Assembly: GCA_027493525.1 (NCBI GenBank)
Contig: JAOSKN010000001.1
Span: forward strand, 930,001 to 994,000
Direction: 5' to 3'
DNA length: 64,000 nt
DNA from: Planctomycetota bacterium
GTDB lineage: Bacteria; Planctomycetota; SZUA-567; H5-PLA8
Part shown: positions 35,994-43,769 of the stretch, in pieces
Position numbering within the stretch: position 1 is the stretch's first letter
How the letters are laid out: each line of letters starts with the position of its first letter
The notes under the pieces: model-generated
Databases searched by the model: none
What the model was told of the DNA's origin: nothing
What the model saw: only the letters and a program-made list of their open reading frames with translations
Program-made: the position numbers and the translations under genes

Positions 35994-36689
35994 GTACCGC
36001 GCCGAGGAAGTTCCCGGCCCACGGCGCAAGGCCTTTTGCCCCGGCTCTTCGTTGCAAGATCTTCGTCCCAATATGCTCCCTCATCGCGCCTCGATCCGGG
36101 ACAAAATGCCGGGCGCATTGAGTCAGTTACTTCTTCCGCGCGGGACGGAGTGGCGAATCCACGTCCACGAGAGCTTAAAAAAGTTGCACGGTGGTGCACT
36201 GCGTTTCTTGCCGGCGGCCCCGGCATATAACCGCTCTATCATGCCAGTCTACCCGAGTTCGCGCCGTAATCGCGCGCGCCTCCACGCTCGTCCACGAGAG
36301 CTTAAAAAAGTTGCACATTCGTGCACGAGACAGTTCTTTCTCGACCGAAGATGGTCCAACCCATTCAACTAATTAGCATTAACGTAGATCAAGCTCAACT
36401 TATTCGATTCGCAGCCTCAAGGCCTCCAGGAAATACCGTGGTTTGAGCGCCCGGATAAGCAGACGCCGTGCCAGGCTCGTGTAAATCTATTATTCTATTT
36501 TTACTATTCGTAGATGTTCGGCCGATTCGTGCCGCGCTTTGCGACACGACTCCCAGTACGGCGGCGCATTGGCCAATTATCTCCAAGGCGGGGTACAAAG
36601 AGCTACCTCAATCGGGCTTCAGTCGATTTCGCCAAACGGCCGAAACCGGAATTACGACCGGTTGTCTGGCTCTCGTTGGGGGGGGTTGC
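35994..36689. promoter_or_regulatory. Long ddl-ftsQ intergenic region with duplicated GCTTAAAAAAGTTGCAC motif
   Basis: A 28-base sequence ending in GCTTAAAAAAGTTGCAC occurs identically at 36162-36189 and 36289-36316. Each copy runs into an inverted repeat TGCAC-N4-GTGCA (36185-36198 and 36312-36325). A third, diverged copy is on the minus strand at 10311-10340. The region is AT-richer than the genome, especially 36330-36520. It starts with a degenerate AGTACCGCG hairpin (about 35993-36018). No gene is convincing; control of ftsQ-ftsA or a small RNA are possibilities. Confidence 0.5.
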
Positions 36690-37616
36690 ATGGCTCGCAA
36701 GAAGGCGGCGGACAAAAAGAAGTCGCGGATCGTTTCCGGCCCGACGGCGCCGGGCGTGGCGCGCTCGCTGGGCGAGGCCCTGGGCCGCACGCTGCGCCCG
36801 CTGGCGCCGCTGGCCTTCCTGGCCGTGCTCTACGCCGGGACCGCGTACCTGCTCTGGCTCCCCGCAAAGCACGACCCGCAGGCCGTCTTGACCAAAGCGC
36901 GCCTGCAAAAGCCCATCCTGCGCGCCGAGGCGCGCCCGGTCTGGCTCCCCGACCGCGAGGCCGCGAACCTCGTGCGCGTCCCGCTGCATCTGGAGGGCCG
37001 CTCGGTCTTCGAGCCGGGCCTGGCGACCGAACTGGGCCGGCTCTACGAATCCAACCCCTGGGTCGCGCGCGTGGGCACGGTGAAGGTCCGCTACCCCGCG
37101 GCGCTGCAGGTCGAAGACTGGTCGCTCCGCGCGCCCTTCGCCCGCGTTGAACTCCAGGCCGGATACGTCGTGGTCGACCGCACCGGCTGCGTGCTCCCGA
37201 TGCGCGCCGGCGACCTGGCCGTCCGCGCCGATCTCCGCGAGCAGGACGTGGCCGTGCATCTGCCCTCGCTCGTCGCCGCGCGCGCCGAACCGGCCGCGCC
37301 GGGGCGGCGCCTGGCCGGGCAGGACGTCCAGGACGGCCTGGACCTGCTGGCCGCCTGCCAGGAAGTCCTCGCGCGTCTCCCCAACGAGCGGCATGCGACG
37401 CGCGTCGTCGGCGACGCGCAGAGCCGCTGGCGCGTCTGGCTGGATACCGGCGCCGTCGTCGAGTGGGGCTACTGGCCCGAAGAGGCGCGCCCCGAAGGCG
37501 AGCCCTCGCGCCGCGAGAAGCTCGACACGCTCGCGCGAAGGCTCTTCGAATGGGACCGGCTGCCGTTCCGCTACATCAAGCTCCAACAGCCGAACGCGCC
37601 GGTGATGCCGCGGTGA
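36690..37616 (+). CDS. ftsQ: FtsQ-like division protein
   Basis: The 308-residue protein has a basic cytosolic head (ARKKAADKKKSRI), one membrane helix (about residues 37-57, LAPLAFLAVLYAGTAYLLWL), and an extracytoplasmic part. This bitopic topology and its place between ddl and ftsA are those of FtsQ/DivIB. A POTRA-like start is weakly suggested by NPWVARVGTVKVRYPAALQVED, which resembles the FtsQ beta motif. Sequence similarity alone would not settle it, so the symbol rests mainly on synteny. The ATG at 36690 follows a G-run; the longer upstream frame is not conserved. A heptad array begins two bases after the stop. Confidence 0.72.
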   Translation: MARKKAADKKKSRIVSGPTAPGVARSLGEALGRTLRPLAPLAFLAVLYAGTAYLLWLPAKHDPQAVLTKARLQKPILRAEARPVWLPDREAANLVRVPLHLEGRSVFEPGLATELGRLYESNPWVARVGTVKVRYPAALQVEDWSLRAPFARVELQAGYVVVDRTGCVLPMRAGDLAVRADLREQDVAVHLPSLVAARAEPAAPGRRLAGQDVQDGLDLLAACQEVLARLPNERHATRVVGDAQSRWRVWLDTGAVVEWGYWPEEARPEGEPSRREKLDTLARRLFEWDRLPFRYIKLQQPNAPVMPR

Positions 37617-37618
37617 AG

Positions 37619-37747
37619 CTGTGATCTGTGATCTGTGATCTGTGATCTGTGATCTGTGATCTGTGATCTGTGATCTGTGATCTGTGATCTGTGATCTGTG
37701 ATCTGTGATCTGTGATCTGTGATCTGTGATCTGTGATCTGTGATCTG
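37619..37747. repeat. (CTGTGAT)18 heptanucleotide array, ftsQ-ftsA gap
   Basis: About 18.4 perfect tandem copies of CTGTGAT without a single variant unit. It starts directly after the ftsQ stop codon and ends in a 52-base sequence shared with the second array. It has no spacers, so it is not CRISPR. Confidence 0.97.
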
Positions 37748-37798
37748 GAAGTAATGGGCACGGAAAAGGTCACAAGAATTAAAGCACAGATTACAGAT
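37747..37798. repeat. 52-base direct repeat, copy 1
   Basis: The sequence beginning GGAAGTAATGGGCACGG and ending CAGATTACAGAT is identical, base for base, to 39302-39353. With the adjoining heptad array it forms a long direct repeat on either side of ftsA. Confidence 0.95.
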
Positions 37799-37825
37799 CA
37801 CAGCAGTTGAGAAAGGGAGTTCGCC

Positions 37826-39126
37826 ATGCGTGCTCGCGAGTCGGGCCTTCTGCCGCAGACCATGAACCCCGAGGCGCTGGTTGCGCTCGACGTGGGCAGC
37901 GACCGCGTGGCGTGCGCGCTGGCGGAGATCGATCTGGGACGCCCGCGGCTGGTGGCGGTGGAGGCCTCGTCGAGCTACGGGATCCGCGGCGGGGCGGTGG
38001 TGGACCTGGAGCGCGCCGCCGAGACGATCCGGGGGTGATTCTGGCCGTCGCCGACCGCGCCGACGCGGACGTGCGGAGCGTGGTCGTGGGATTCGGCAGC
38101 GACCTGAAGATGAGCGTGGCGCAGGGGACGCTCCCGCTGGGCGGGGAGTGCCCCGCGGTGACGGAAGGGCACCTCGCGCGGCTGCGCAAGAGCATCCACG
38201 CCGACGGCGCGCGCGCGCGGCGGGTGATCCACCGCTTCGACGGACCGTACCGGGTGGGCGAACTGAGCGGCATCGAGCGCCCGCTGGGCCTCTGCGGCCC
38301 GACGCTCTCGATGGCCAGCACCTTCCTCGCCGTGCCCGTCGAACGGCTCGAGAATCTGCTGCGCGCGGTTCGCGAGGCCGGCGTGGAGATCGAGAACGTC
38401 GCGGTCGAGCCGCTCGCGGCGAGCTACGGCGCGCTGACGGACGACGAACTCGGCCTCGGCGCGGCGGTGCTGGACTTCGGCGCGGGCGACTTCCGCGCGG
38501 CGCTGTGGGAAGGCGGGCGGCTGCGGCAGCTCGCGCAGGGCGGCTCGTCGAGCACCCCGGCGGCGGGGGTCCGCGCGGCCCCGGCCGGTATGGACGCCCT
38601 GGTGGTTTCCGTCGCGCGGCACTTTCGCATCGCGCCGCTGACGGCGCGGAAGGTGATCCAGGCCTGCGGAGCCGTGGGCGACTCCGCCGACCCGCGCGCG
38701 CCGGCCGCCGAGGTGCCCGCCGTCGACGAACTCGCCCGCGTGCGCATCAGTTCCGCCGAGCTGACCCGCGTGCTGGAGGCGCACCTGACCCCGGCGATCC
38801 AGGGGCTGCGCGACGGCCTCGCCGCCTTCTCGCGCCACCACGCCGGCGGCGTCGTGGTGGCGGGCAACGGCGCGCGGCTGCGCGGCCTCGCGGACCTGGT
38901 CTCGCGCGCCTTCGGCGGAGCGCCGACCCGCATCGGCCTGCCGCGCTGGCAGACCGACGACCTGCGAACCGTGCTGCCCCAGAACCTCGACGGCCCCGGC
39001 GGCTGCGGGCTCTGCGGGCTCCTGGCCTTCGGGCACCAGGCCCGCGCGCGCTTCCGCGAGGATCGCGGCGTGTCCTGGTGGCAGCGCCTGCGCTCCAGCC
39101 TAAATCGCATGGCCGCGTCGCTGTAG
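37826..39126 (+). CDS. ftsA: FtsA-like division protein, with apparent one-base frameshift
   Basis: ATG at 37826 follows AAGGGAG. The first 70 residues (ALVALDVGSDRVACALAEI = actin-fold phosphate-1) end at a stop in GCCGAGACGATCCGGGGG; one extra G in the G5 run at 38029-38034 joins them to the following frame (VILAVADRADADVRSVVVGFG). The rest shows the FtsA order: VERLENLLRAVREAGVEIENVAVEPLAASYG in pieces, phosphate-2 LDFGAGDFRAAL (canonical DIGGGT is damaged), adenosine motif GVVVAGNGARLRGL, and a C-terminal amphipathic helix SWWQRLRSSLNRMAASL for membrane binding. In bacteria FtsA tethers FtsZ to the membrane. About 433 residues if corrected. It lies between two heptad arrays. Confidence 0.8.
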
Positions 39127-39131
39127 AACGG

Positions 39132-39302
39132 CTGTGATCTGTGATCTGTGATCTGTGATCTATGATCTGTGATCTGTGATCTATGATCTGTGATCTGTGA
39201 TCTGTGATCTGTGATCTGTGATCTGTGATCTGTGATCTGTGATCTGTGATCTGTGATCTGTGATCTGTGATCTGTGATCTGTGATCTGTGATCTGTGATC
39301 TG
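39132..39302. repeat. (CTGTGAT)24 heptanucleotide array, ftsA-ftsZ-like gap
   Basis: About 24.4 copies of CTGTGAT, two of them the variant CTATGAT (near 39158 and 39179), starting six bases after the ftsA stop codon. It ends in the same 52-base sequence as the first array. Confidence 0.97.
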
Positions 39303-39389
39303 GAAGTAATGGGCACGGAAAAGGTCACAAGAATTAAAGCACAGATTACAGATTACAGATTACAGACTACAGGTCACAGGTCACAGGTT
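39302..39389. repeat. 52-base direct repeat copy 2 and GATTACA/GTCACAG heptads
   Basis: Bases 39302-39353 repeat 37747-37798 exactly. They run into a second heptad tract (GATTACA, GACTACA, GGTCACA units, 39341-39389) that ends just before the GGAGG of the ftsZ-like gene. Confidence 0.9.
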
Positions 39390-39401
39390 CCCGGAGGTTC
39401 G

Positions 39402-40333
39402 ATGCGCGCTCCGCTCTTTGCTCAGACGTACGCACCCTTCCTGGTCGTCGGCGTGGGCGGGCTGGGGGGCGCGCGGCGGCACAGGGCCGGCTGGAAGGCT
39501 TCGGCGAGGGTCTGGGCTGGGCGGCGGTGGACGTGCACGCGCCGCGGCTCTTCTCGACGGGCCTCGAACAGAAGCTTTGCGTGAACGGCAGGAGGCTCGA
39601 GGCGCGCGAGGACGACCTGGAGCCTTGGCTTGAAGGCCGGAGCGTGGCGCTGCTCGTCGCGGCCCTGCACGATCCGGCGGCGGAACTGCTCATGCCGCTC
39701 TGCGCGGCTTTCCACGCGCGGGGCGTGCGCCCTGTCGTGCTGGGCCTCGACCCATTTCCTTTCGAACCGGCGCCGGCAGGCGAACGCGCCGCGGAGGCCG
39801 CCGCTTCGTGCCTGACGCAGGCCGATGCGGTCCTGCTCCTCTCGTCGGAGGCGATCTGCGAGCCGGCCGGCGCGCGGAACCTCGAGGCGGTCTGGGAGTC
39901 CGGCGCGCAGGCGCTGCTGGGCGGGAGCCAGGCGCTGCTGGGCGCGCTGAGCGGCGGCCGCCTCGCGGCGCCGGAGGCCTGGGCGGAGCTGCGCGCCGCG
40001 CTGGCGGGGCAGGGCGCCGTCTACGCGGCGCTGGGCGTGGGCCGCGGGCCCGACGCCGCCGCGCGCGCGCTGGCCGACGCGATGCACTTGCGCTGGAAGC
40101 GGCACCTTTCGACCGGCCGCGCCGCGCCGCGGGCCGCCCTGCTCGCCGCGGGGCGCGAGGTAACGCTGCCCGAAGCCCGCGCGCTCCACGCCGGCCTGGG
40201 CGAATTGGGCGCGCCGCCGCCGGTCCTCATCGCCGGCGACGACTCCTCGCTCGACGACGAAGCGCGCTGCCTGGTCCTCGCCCGCGCCGCGCTGAGCCCG
40301 AACGTGATCCCGCTGGCCGGCGCGCGGACGTAA
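39402..40333 (+). CDS. Degenerate FtsZ homologue lacking the tubulin signature, with apparent frameshift
   Basis: ATG at 39402 has GGAGG upstream. It starts FLVVGVGGLGG, the FtsZ T1 loop, then a G6 run (39464-39469) needs one more G to join the frame that continues RAAAQGRLEGFGEGLG and runs to 40333. The joined product aligns with FtsZ end to end: AAVDVHAPRLF (T3 area), VALLVAALHDPAAELLMPL where the GGGTGTG T4 loop should be, GVRPVVLGLDPFPFEP (FtsZ: GVVTKPFxFEG), APEAWAELRAALAGQGAVYAALGVGRG (T7 NxDxxD lost, but the FtsZ MGxALMGIGxAxG strand is clear), and ALLAAGREVTLPEARALH/ARCLVLA in the C-terminal domain. GTP binding and hydrolysis are unlikely. The C-terminal FtsA-binding tail is absent. 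Position after ftsQ-ftsA supports descent from ftsZ. Confidence 0.72.
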
Positions 40334-40454
40334 CTCCCTGCACTGACAAGAAGCTGTATTCCCGCCGCACCCGCGCTACAAAACCATTGGCCATTGAAGA
40401 TTGCCGGCTCCCGGGCGTCTTGTTGGACGTGAGGAGCAGGGTCGGGAGGTCATC

Positions 40455-41627
40455 ATGTCCATGCCAAATCCATCCAGCCATCGCGCGGTCACCTGGGGCA
40501 TCGTGCTCGGGGTCGTCGTCGGGGTTGTTTTGGCCAAGGTGCTGGAGTCGCCGCCGTCGGCCATGGCCGGCGGGGAGGACGACACCGGGCAGCGGCAGTT
40601 CTCGGCGCAGGCCGAGACCTTCCGGCGCGCGGCGGCGCTGATCGCGCCCTCGGTCGTCAACATCACCACGATGAAGAAGGAGATGGTCGTCGAGGGCTAC
40701 ACGCTCGAGCAGAAGCGCGACGTCTGGGGCTACCTGCACCACTACCGCCGGCCGAAGCTGAAGCAGGGCTGGAACATCGCCGGCATCGGCTCGGGCTTCA
40801 TCTTCGACGCGAAGAACGGCTACGTGCTGACCAACGACCACGTGGTCAAGGGCGGGGACGGCTGGGTCGTGCGCCTGGGCGACAAGCGCGAGCTGGCCGC
40901 GCAACTGGTCGGGCGCGACCCGCAGACGGACCTTGCCGTGCTGAAGGTCGAGGACGAGCGCTTGCAGGAGGTCACGCTGGGCGACTCGGACAAGGTCGAA
41001 GTCGGGGACTGGGTGCTCGCGGCGGGGAACCCCTTCGGGCTGCTGGAGCAGACCATCACCGCCGGGATCATCTCGGCGAAGGGCCGCCGCGGCCTGGGGC
41101 TCTCGAATTACGAGGACTACCTCCAGACCGACGCGGCCATCAACCAGGGCAACAGCGGCGGGCCGCTGGTGCGCCTGGACGGGCAGGTGGTCGGGATCAA
41201 CAGCGCGATCCTCTCCAAGACCGGCGGCTACCAGGGCATCGGCTTCGCGATCCCGATCAACCAGGCCGCGAAGATCGCGAGGCAGCTCATCGCCCACGGC
41301 TCGGTCAAGCGCGGCTGGCTCGGCGTAAAGCTCGACGAGTTGCCCGAGGAGCTGGCGAAGAAGCTGGAGCTCGAACAGGGCCTTTTGGTGCGCGGCGTAT
41401 TCCTCGGCGGACCCGCGCACGCCACGGGGCTCCAGCCGGACGACATCATCCTCAAGGCCAACGGCGCGGCCTGCCAGTCGGTCAACGACTTCCGCCAGAT
41501 GATCGCCGACCAGCCGCCCGGCGAGACGATGAAGCTCGAGGTCAAGCGCCTCACCCGCAAAGGCTTCGAGCTGAAGGCGCTCGACGTCAAGCTCGGCCTG
41601 CAGCCGGAGATGGCCGAGGACGAGTAG
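40455..41627 (+). CDS. HtrA/DegP-type serine protease with one PDZ domain
   Basis: The 390-residue protein has an N-terminal membrane anchor (AVTWGIVLGVVVGVVLAKVL) and acts outside the cytoplasm. The trypsin-like triad is His129 in LTNDHVV, Asp159 in QTDLAVLK and Ser234 in INQGNSGGPL; the GIGSGFIF and AAGNPFGL segments are typical of HtrA. A single PDZ domain follows (about 290-375, GWLGVKLDELPEEL and GLQPDDIILKANG). GGGAGGT precedes the ATG at 40455; an ATG six bases on is an alternative. Quality control of envelope proteins is the expected role. Regulation is not visible. It follows the ftsZ-like gene after 120 bases. Confidence 0.93.
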   Translation: MSMPNPSSHRAVTWGIVLGVVVGVVLAKVLESPPSAMAGGEDDTGQRQFSAQAETFRRAAALIAPSVVNITTMKKEMVVEGYTLEQKRDVWGYLHHYRRPKLKQGWNIAGIGSGFIFDAKNGYVLTNDHVVKGGDGWVVRLGDKRELAAQLVGRDPQTDLAVLKVEDERLQEVTLGDSDKVEVGDWVLAAGNPFGLLEQTITAGIISAKGRRGLGLSNYEDYLQTDAAINQGNSGGPLVRLDGQVVGINSAILSKTGGYQGIGFAIPINQAAKIARQLIAHGSVKRGWLGVKLDELPEELAKKLELEQGLLVRGVFLGGPAHATGLQPDDIILKANGAACQSVNDFRQMIADQPPGETMKLEVKRLTRKGFELKALDVKLGLQPEMAEDE

Positions 41628-41690
41628 CGCGGGGGCGTGTTCCTGGTTGCGGCGCGAGGGCGGGCGCGCCTCGACGCGCGAGCATCGCAC

Positions 41691-41726
41691 GGCACGGGGC
41701 GGGGCGGCTGCGCCGACCCGTGGCAC
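41691..41726. repeat. Dispersed GGCACGGG...CCCGTGGCAC palindrome
   Basis: Another copy of the hairpin at 7784-7814. It lies between the convergent ends of the protease gene and rsgA and could terminate both. Confidence 0.65.
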
Positions 41727-41741
41727 GAAACCAGAAACCGG

Positions 41742-42809
41742 CTACCCCTCCCCCATCCGCTCCCGCCGCCGCATCGCTTTGTGAATCTGTTTCCAGCGGC
41801 GCTTGGCGTTCCGCGCCAGTTCGGGATGCTCCTGTCGCGCCTGGAAGGCCTGCTCGCGCCCGAGCTTCCTGAAACTCGCGAGCCGCTCGGGCGGCAGCGC
41901 GCCAGAGGCGACGGCTTCCAACACCGCGCAGCCGGGCTCGGAGGCGTGCGTGCAGTCGCGGAAACGGCAGTCGCGGGCGAGGTCCTCCAGGTCGGCGAAG
42001 GCCTGGGCGAGGCCCGTCTCGGCGTCCCACAGGCCCAGCTCGCGCATCCCGGGCGTATCGATCAGGAGCGCGCCCGACGGCAGCGCGTGCATCTGCCGCG
42101 CGGTGGTGGTGTGCCGGCCCTTGTCGTCGTGCCCGATCTCGCGGACCTCCGCGCGCGCCTCGCCCAGCAGGCGGTTGACGAGGGTGCTCTTGCCAACGCC
42201 GGAGGAGCCCAGCAGCACGGCGGCGCGCCCGGGCGCCAGGCGCGCGCGGAGCTCGTCGAGGCCCGCGCCGGTCAGCGCGCTGACGGCGATCACGGCGGAG
42301 CCCGCGGCGAGGGCCTCGACCTCCGCGAGCGCGGCGGGCAAGTCCGCGCAGAGGTCGGCCTTGTTCAGCACCACGACGGGCTCGGCGCCGCTCTCCCAGG
42401 CCAGCGCGAGGTAGCGCTCGATCCGGCGCGGATTGAGGTCGCGATTGAGCGAGGCCATGAGCAGGGCGAAGTCGGCGTTGGCGACGACGACTTGCGCGCC
42501 GCCGCGGGCCGCCGGCGCGCGCCGCACGAAGGCGCCGCGCCGTTCGAGCGTCCGCCGTATGCTCGCGCGCCCCGGCGCGTCCTGCGCCACGACCCAGTCG
42601 CCGACCACCGGCCGCGCGGCCGGGTCGTCCCCCATGCGGCCCTTCAGCTTGCCGCTCAGTTCCGCCTCGCGCTCGCCCTGCGGCCCGGCGAGGGCGTAGA
42701 CGGTGCGGTAATCGGCGCAGACGCGGGCAATCAGGCAGCCCGCGCGCTCGCCCGGTTCGAGTTGGGATTCAAAAAACGGCGACCAGCCCCACGCATCGAG
42801 GTTCTTCAA
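41742..42809 (-). CDS. rsgA: Ribosome small-subunit biogenesis GTPase
   Basis: The 355-residue circularly permuted GTPase checks late 30S maturation. An OB-fold (about 25-110) precedes the GTPase with motifs in permuted order: NKAD (149-152), GSSGVGKS (201-208), DTPG (251-254). The zinc knuckle is Cys281, Cys286, His288 and Cys294. I take the TTG at 42809 as start: GGAG lies nine bases upstream and the product then begins KNLDAWGWSPFF, like other RsgA proteins; a longer frame adds a non-conserved Arg-rich leader. It is convergent with the protease gene. Confidence 0.93.
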   Translation of the reverse strand: MKNLDAWGWSPFFESQLEPGERAGCLIARVCADYRTVYALAGPQGEREAELSGKLKGRMGDDPAARPVVGDWVVAQDAPGRASIRRTLERRGAFVRRAPAARGGAQVVVANADFALLMASLNRDLNPRRIERYLALAWESGAEPVVVLNKADLCADLPAALAEVEALAAGSAVIAVSALTGAGLDELRARLAPGRAAVLLGSSGVGKSTLVNRLLGEARAEVREIGHDDKGRHTTTARQMHALPSGALLIDTPGMRELGLWDAETGLAQAFADLEDLARDCRFRDCTHASEPGCAVLEAVASGALPPERLASFRKLGREQAFQARQEHPELARNAKRRWKQIHKAMRRRERMGEG

Positions 42810-42930
42810 GGTTCGGCGCTCCGGTAACGGTTCGCGCGCGCGGCATGCGCGCGCGGACAGGCCAAGGGAATGAATGGCGGAACCGCCGGGCCGGAGATCG
42901 CGCTCGATAGAAAGGTTCGGGAGAACCGGA

Positions 42931-42987
42931 TTACGAGGCGAGCGCGGCGCCGGCGGGTCCGCCGAGCACGGCGAGATCACGGTTCAT
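42931..42987 (-). CDS. 18-residue open frame with strong ribosome-binding site
   Basis: ATG at 42987 follows TAGGAGGG at ideal spacing and encodes MNRDLAVLGGPAGAALAS before a TAA. It is 121 bases upstream of rsgA on the same strand. It may be a leader peptide or the stump of a lost gene. Support is only the ribosome-binding site and codon usage. Confidence 0.25.
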   Translation of the reverse strand: MNRDLAVLGGPAGAALAS

Positions 42988-43067
42988 ATGTGGACCCTCC
43001 TATGGCGCCAGCGCCCCATTGCGTAGGCAATGAGGCAATTAACCACGCGAATCGAGGAAGTCAAGGG

Positions 43068-43769
43068 TCAGGCCGCAGAAGCGGGTTCGGCGGCCGCCGT
43101 GCGCAGGCGTTCTCGGGCGGCGCTCGCGGCCTTGACGCGCAGGACCGCGCCAAGGACGAGACCCGCCGTGCCCAGGACGAACAGCGGAAGCGCCCAGGAG
43201 GTCTGCCGGGGGCCGAGGAACAGGTCGAAGCTCTTCGCCCAATGCAGCGCCGCGCCCAGGGCCAGCAGGGCCGGCGCCGCCGTCGTCCACCAGCCCGCGG
43301 CCATCAGCGCCAGCCGACCCGCAAAGGCGCGGATGCCCAGCAAATCGGCCTGTGCGAGCCCCTGCACGGCGCCGCAGAGCGTCCACGCGACCAGGACCGG
43401 CCCCAACCAGCCCGCCAGCCCCAGCAGCACGCCCATGCCCGGCGCGGTAAGGCAGAGACCCAGCGCGTTGCCCATGACGAGCACGATCGCACACCACTCC
43501 GCCAGCGAACAGCGCAGGCGGCGAAAGAGCAGATGCCCGTAGTATAGGCAGAGGCCCAACGCGACGACCGGCACGCCCAGCGCCGAAAGCCAGGGCGGAA
43601 CGGCGCCGAACGCGGCGCCCGCCGCAAGGCCCACGGCCGCGACGAGGCCCACGCTGAGCCAAATGCGCATCCAGCCCAAGTCGAAGCCGGCGCGCGCGGC
43701 CCGGACTTCGGCCCGTTTCGCCGGCGCGGCGCGCGCGGGCGCGGGAGGCGCGTCCAGGAGGCCGTTCAT
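43068..43769 (-). CDS. Hypothetical multi-pass membrane protein
   Basis: The 233-residue protein has an Ala/Pro-rich cytosolic head and about six hydrophobic segments (e.g. WLSVGLVAAVGLAAGAAFG, WLSALGVPVVALGLCLYYG, FVLGTAGLVLGAVL). No family is recognised; a Yip1-like fold is possible by general layout but not shown. Its start codon overlaps the stop of the preceding gene by four bases, so the two are translationally coupled and probably work together. Confidence 0.6.
   Translation of the reverse strand: MNGLLDAPPAPARAAPAKRAEVRAARAGFDLGWMRIWLSVGLVAAVGLAAGAAFGAVPPWLSALGVPVVALGLCLYYGHLLFRRLRCSLAEWCAIVLVMGNALGLCLTAPGMGVLLGLAGWLGPVLVAWTLCGAVQGLAQADLLGIRAFAGRLALMAAGWWTTAAPALLALGAALHWAKSFDLFLGPRQTSWALPLFVLGTAGLVLGAVLRVKAASAARERLRTAAAEPASAA

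Noticed and set aside
36195..36376. Short plus-strand frames in the ddl-ftsQ gap
   Set aside because: They run through the duplicated A6/TGCAC motif, have poor codon usage and no ribosome-binding site.
37619..37747. CRISPR array
   Set aside because: Units are 7 bases with no spacers and no cas genes nearby; these are simple tandem repeats.
37571..37801. Minus-strand open frame encoding repeated SQITDHR heptapeptides (also at 38747-39328)
   Set aside because: The peptide is only the translation of the (CTGTGAT)n array, which lacks stops; no ribosome-binding site or non-repeat coding part exists.
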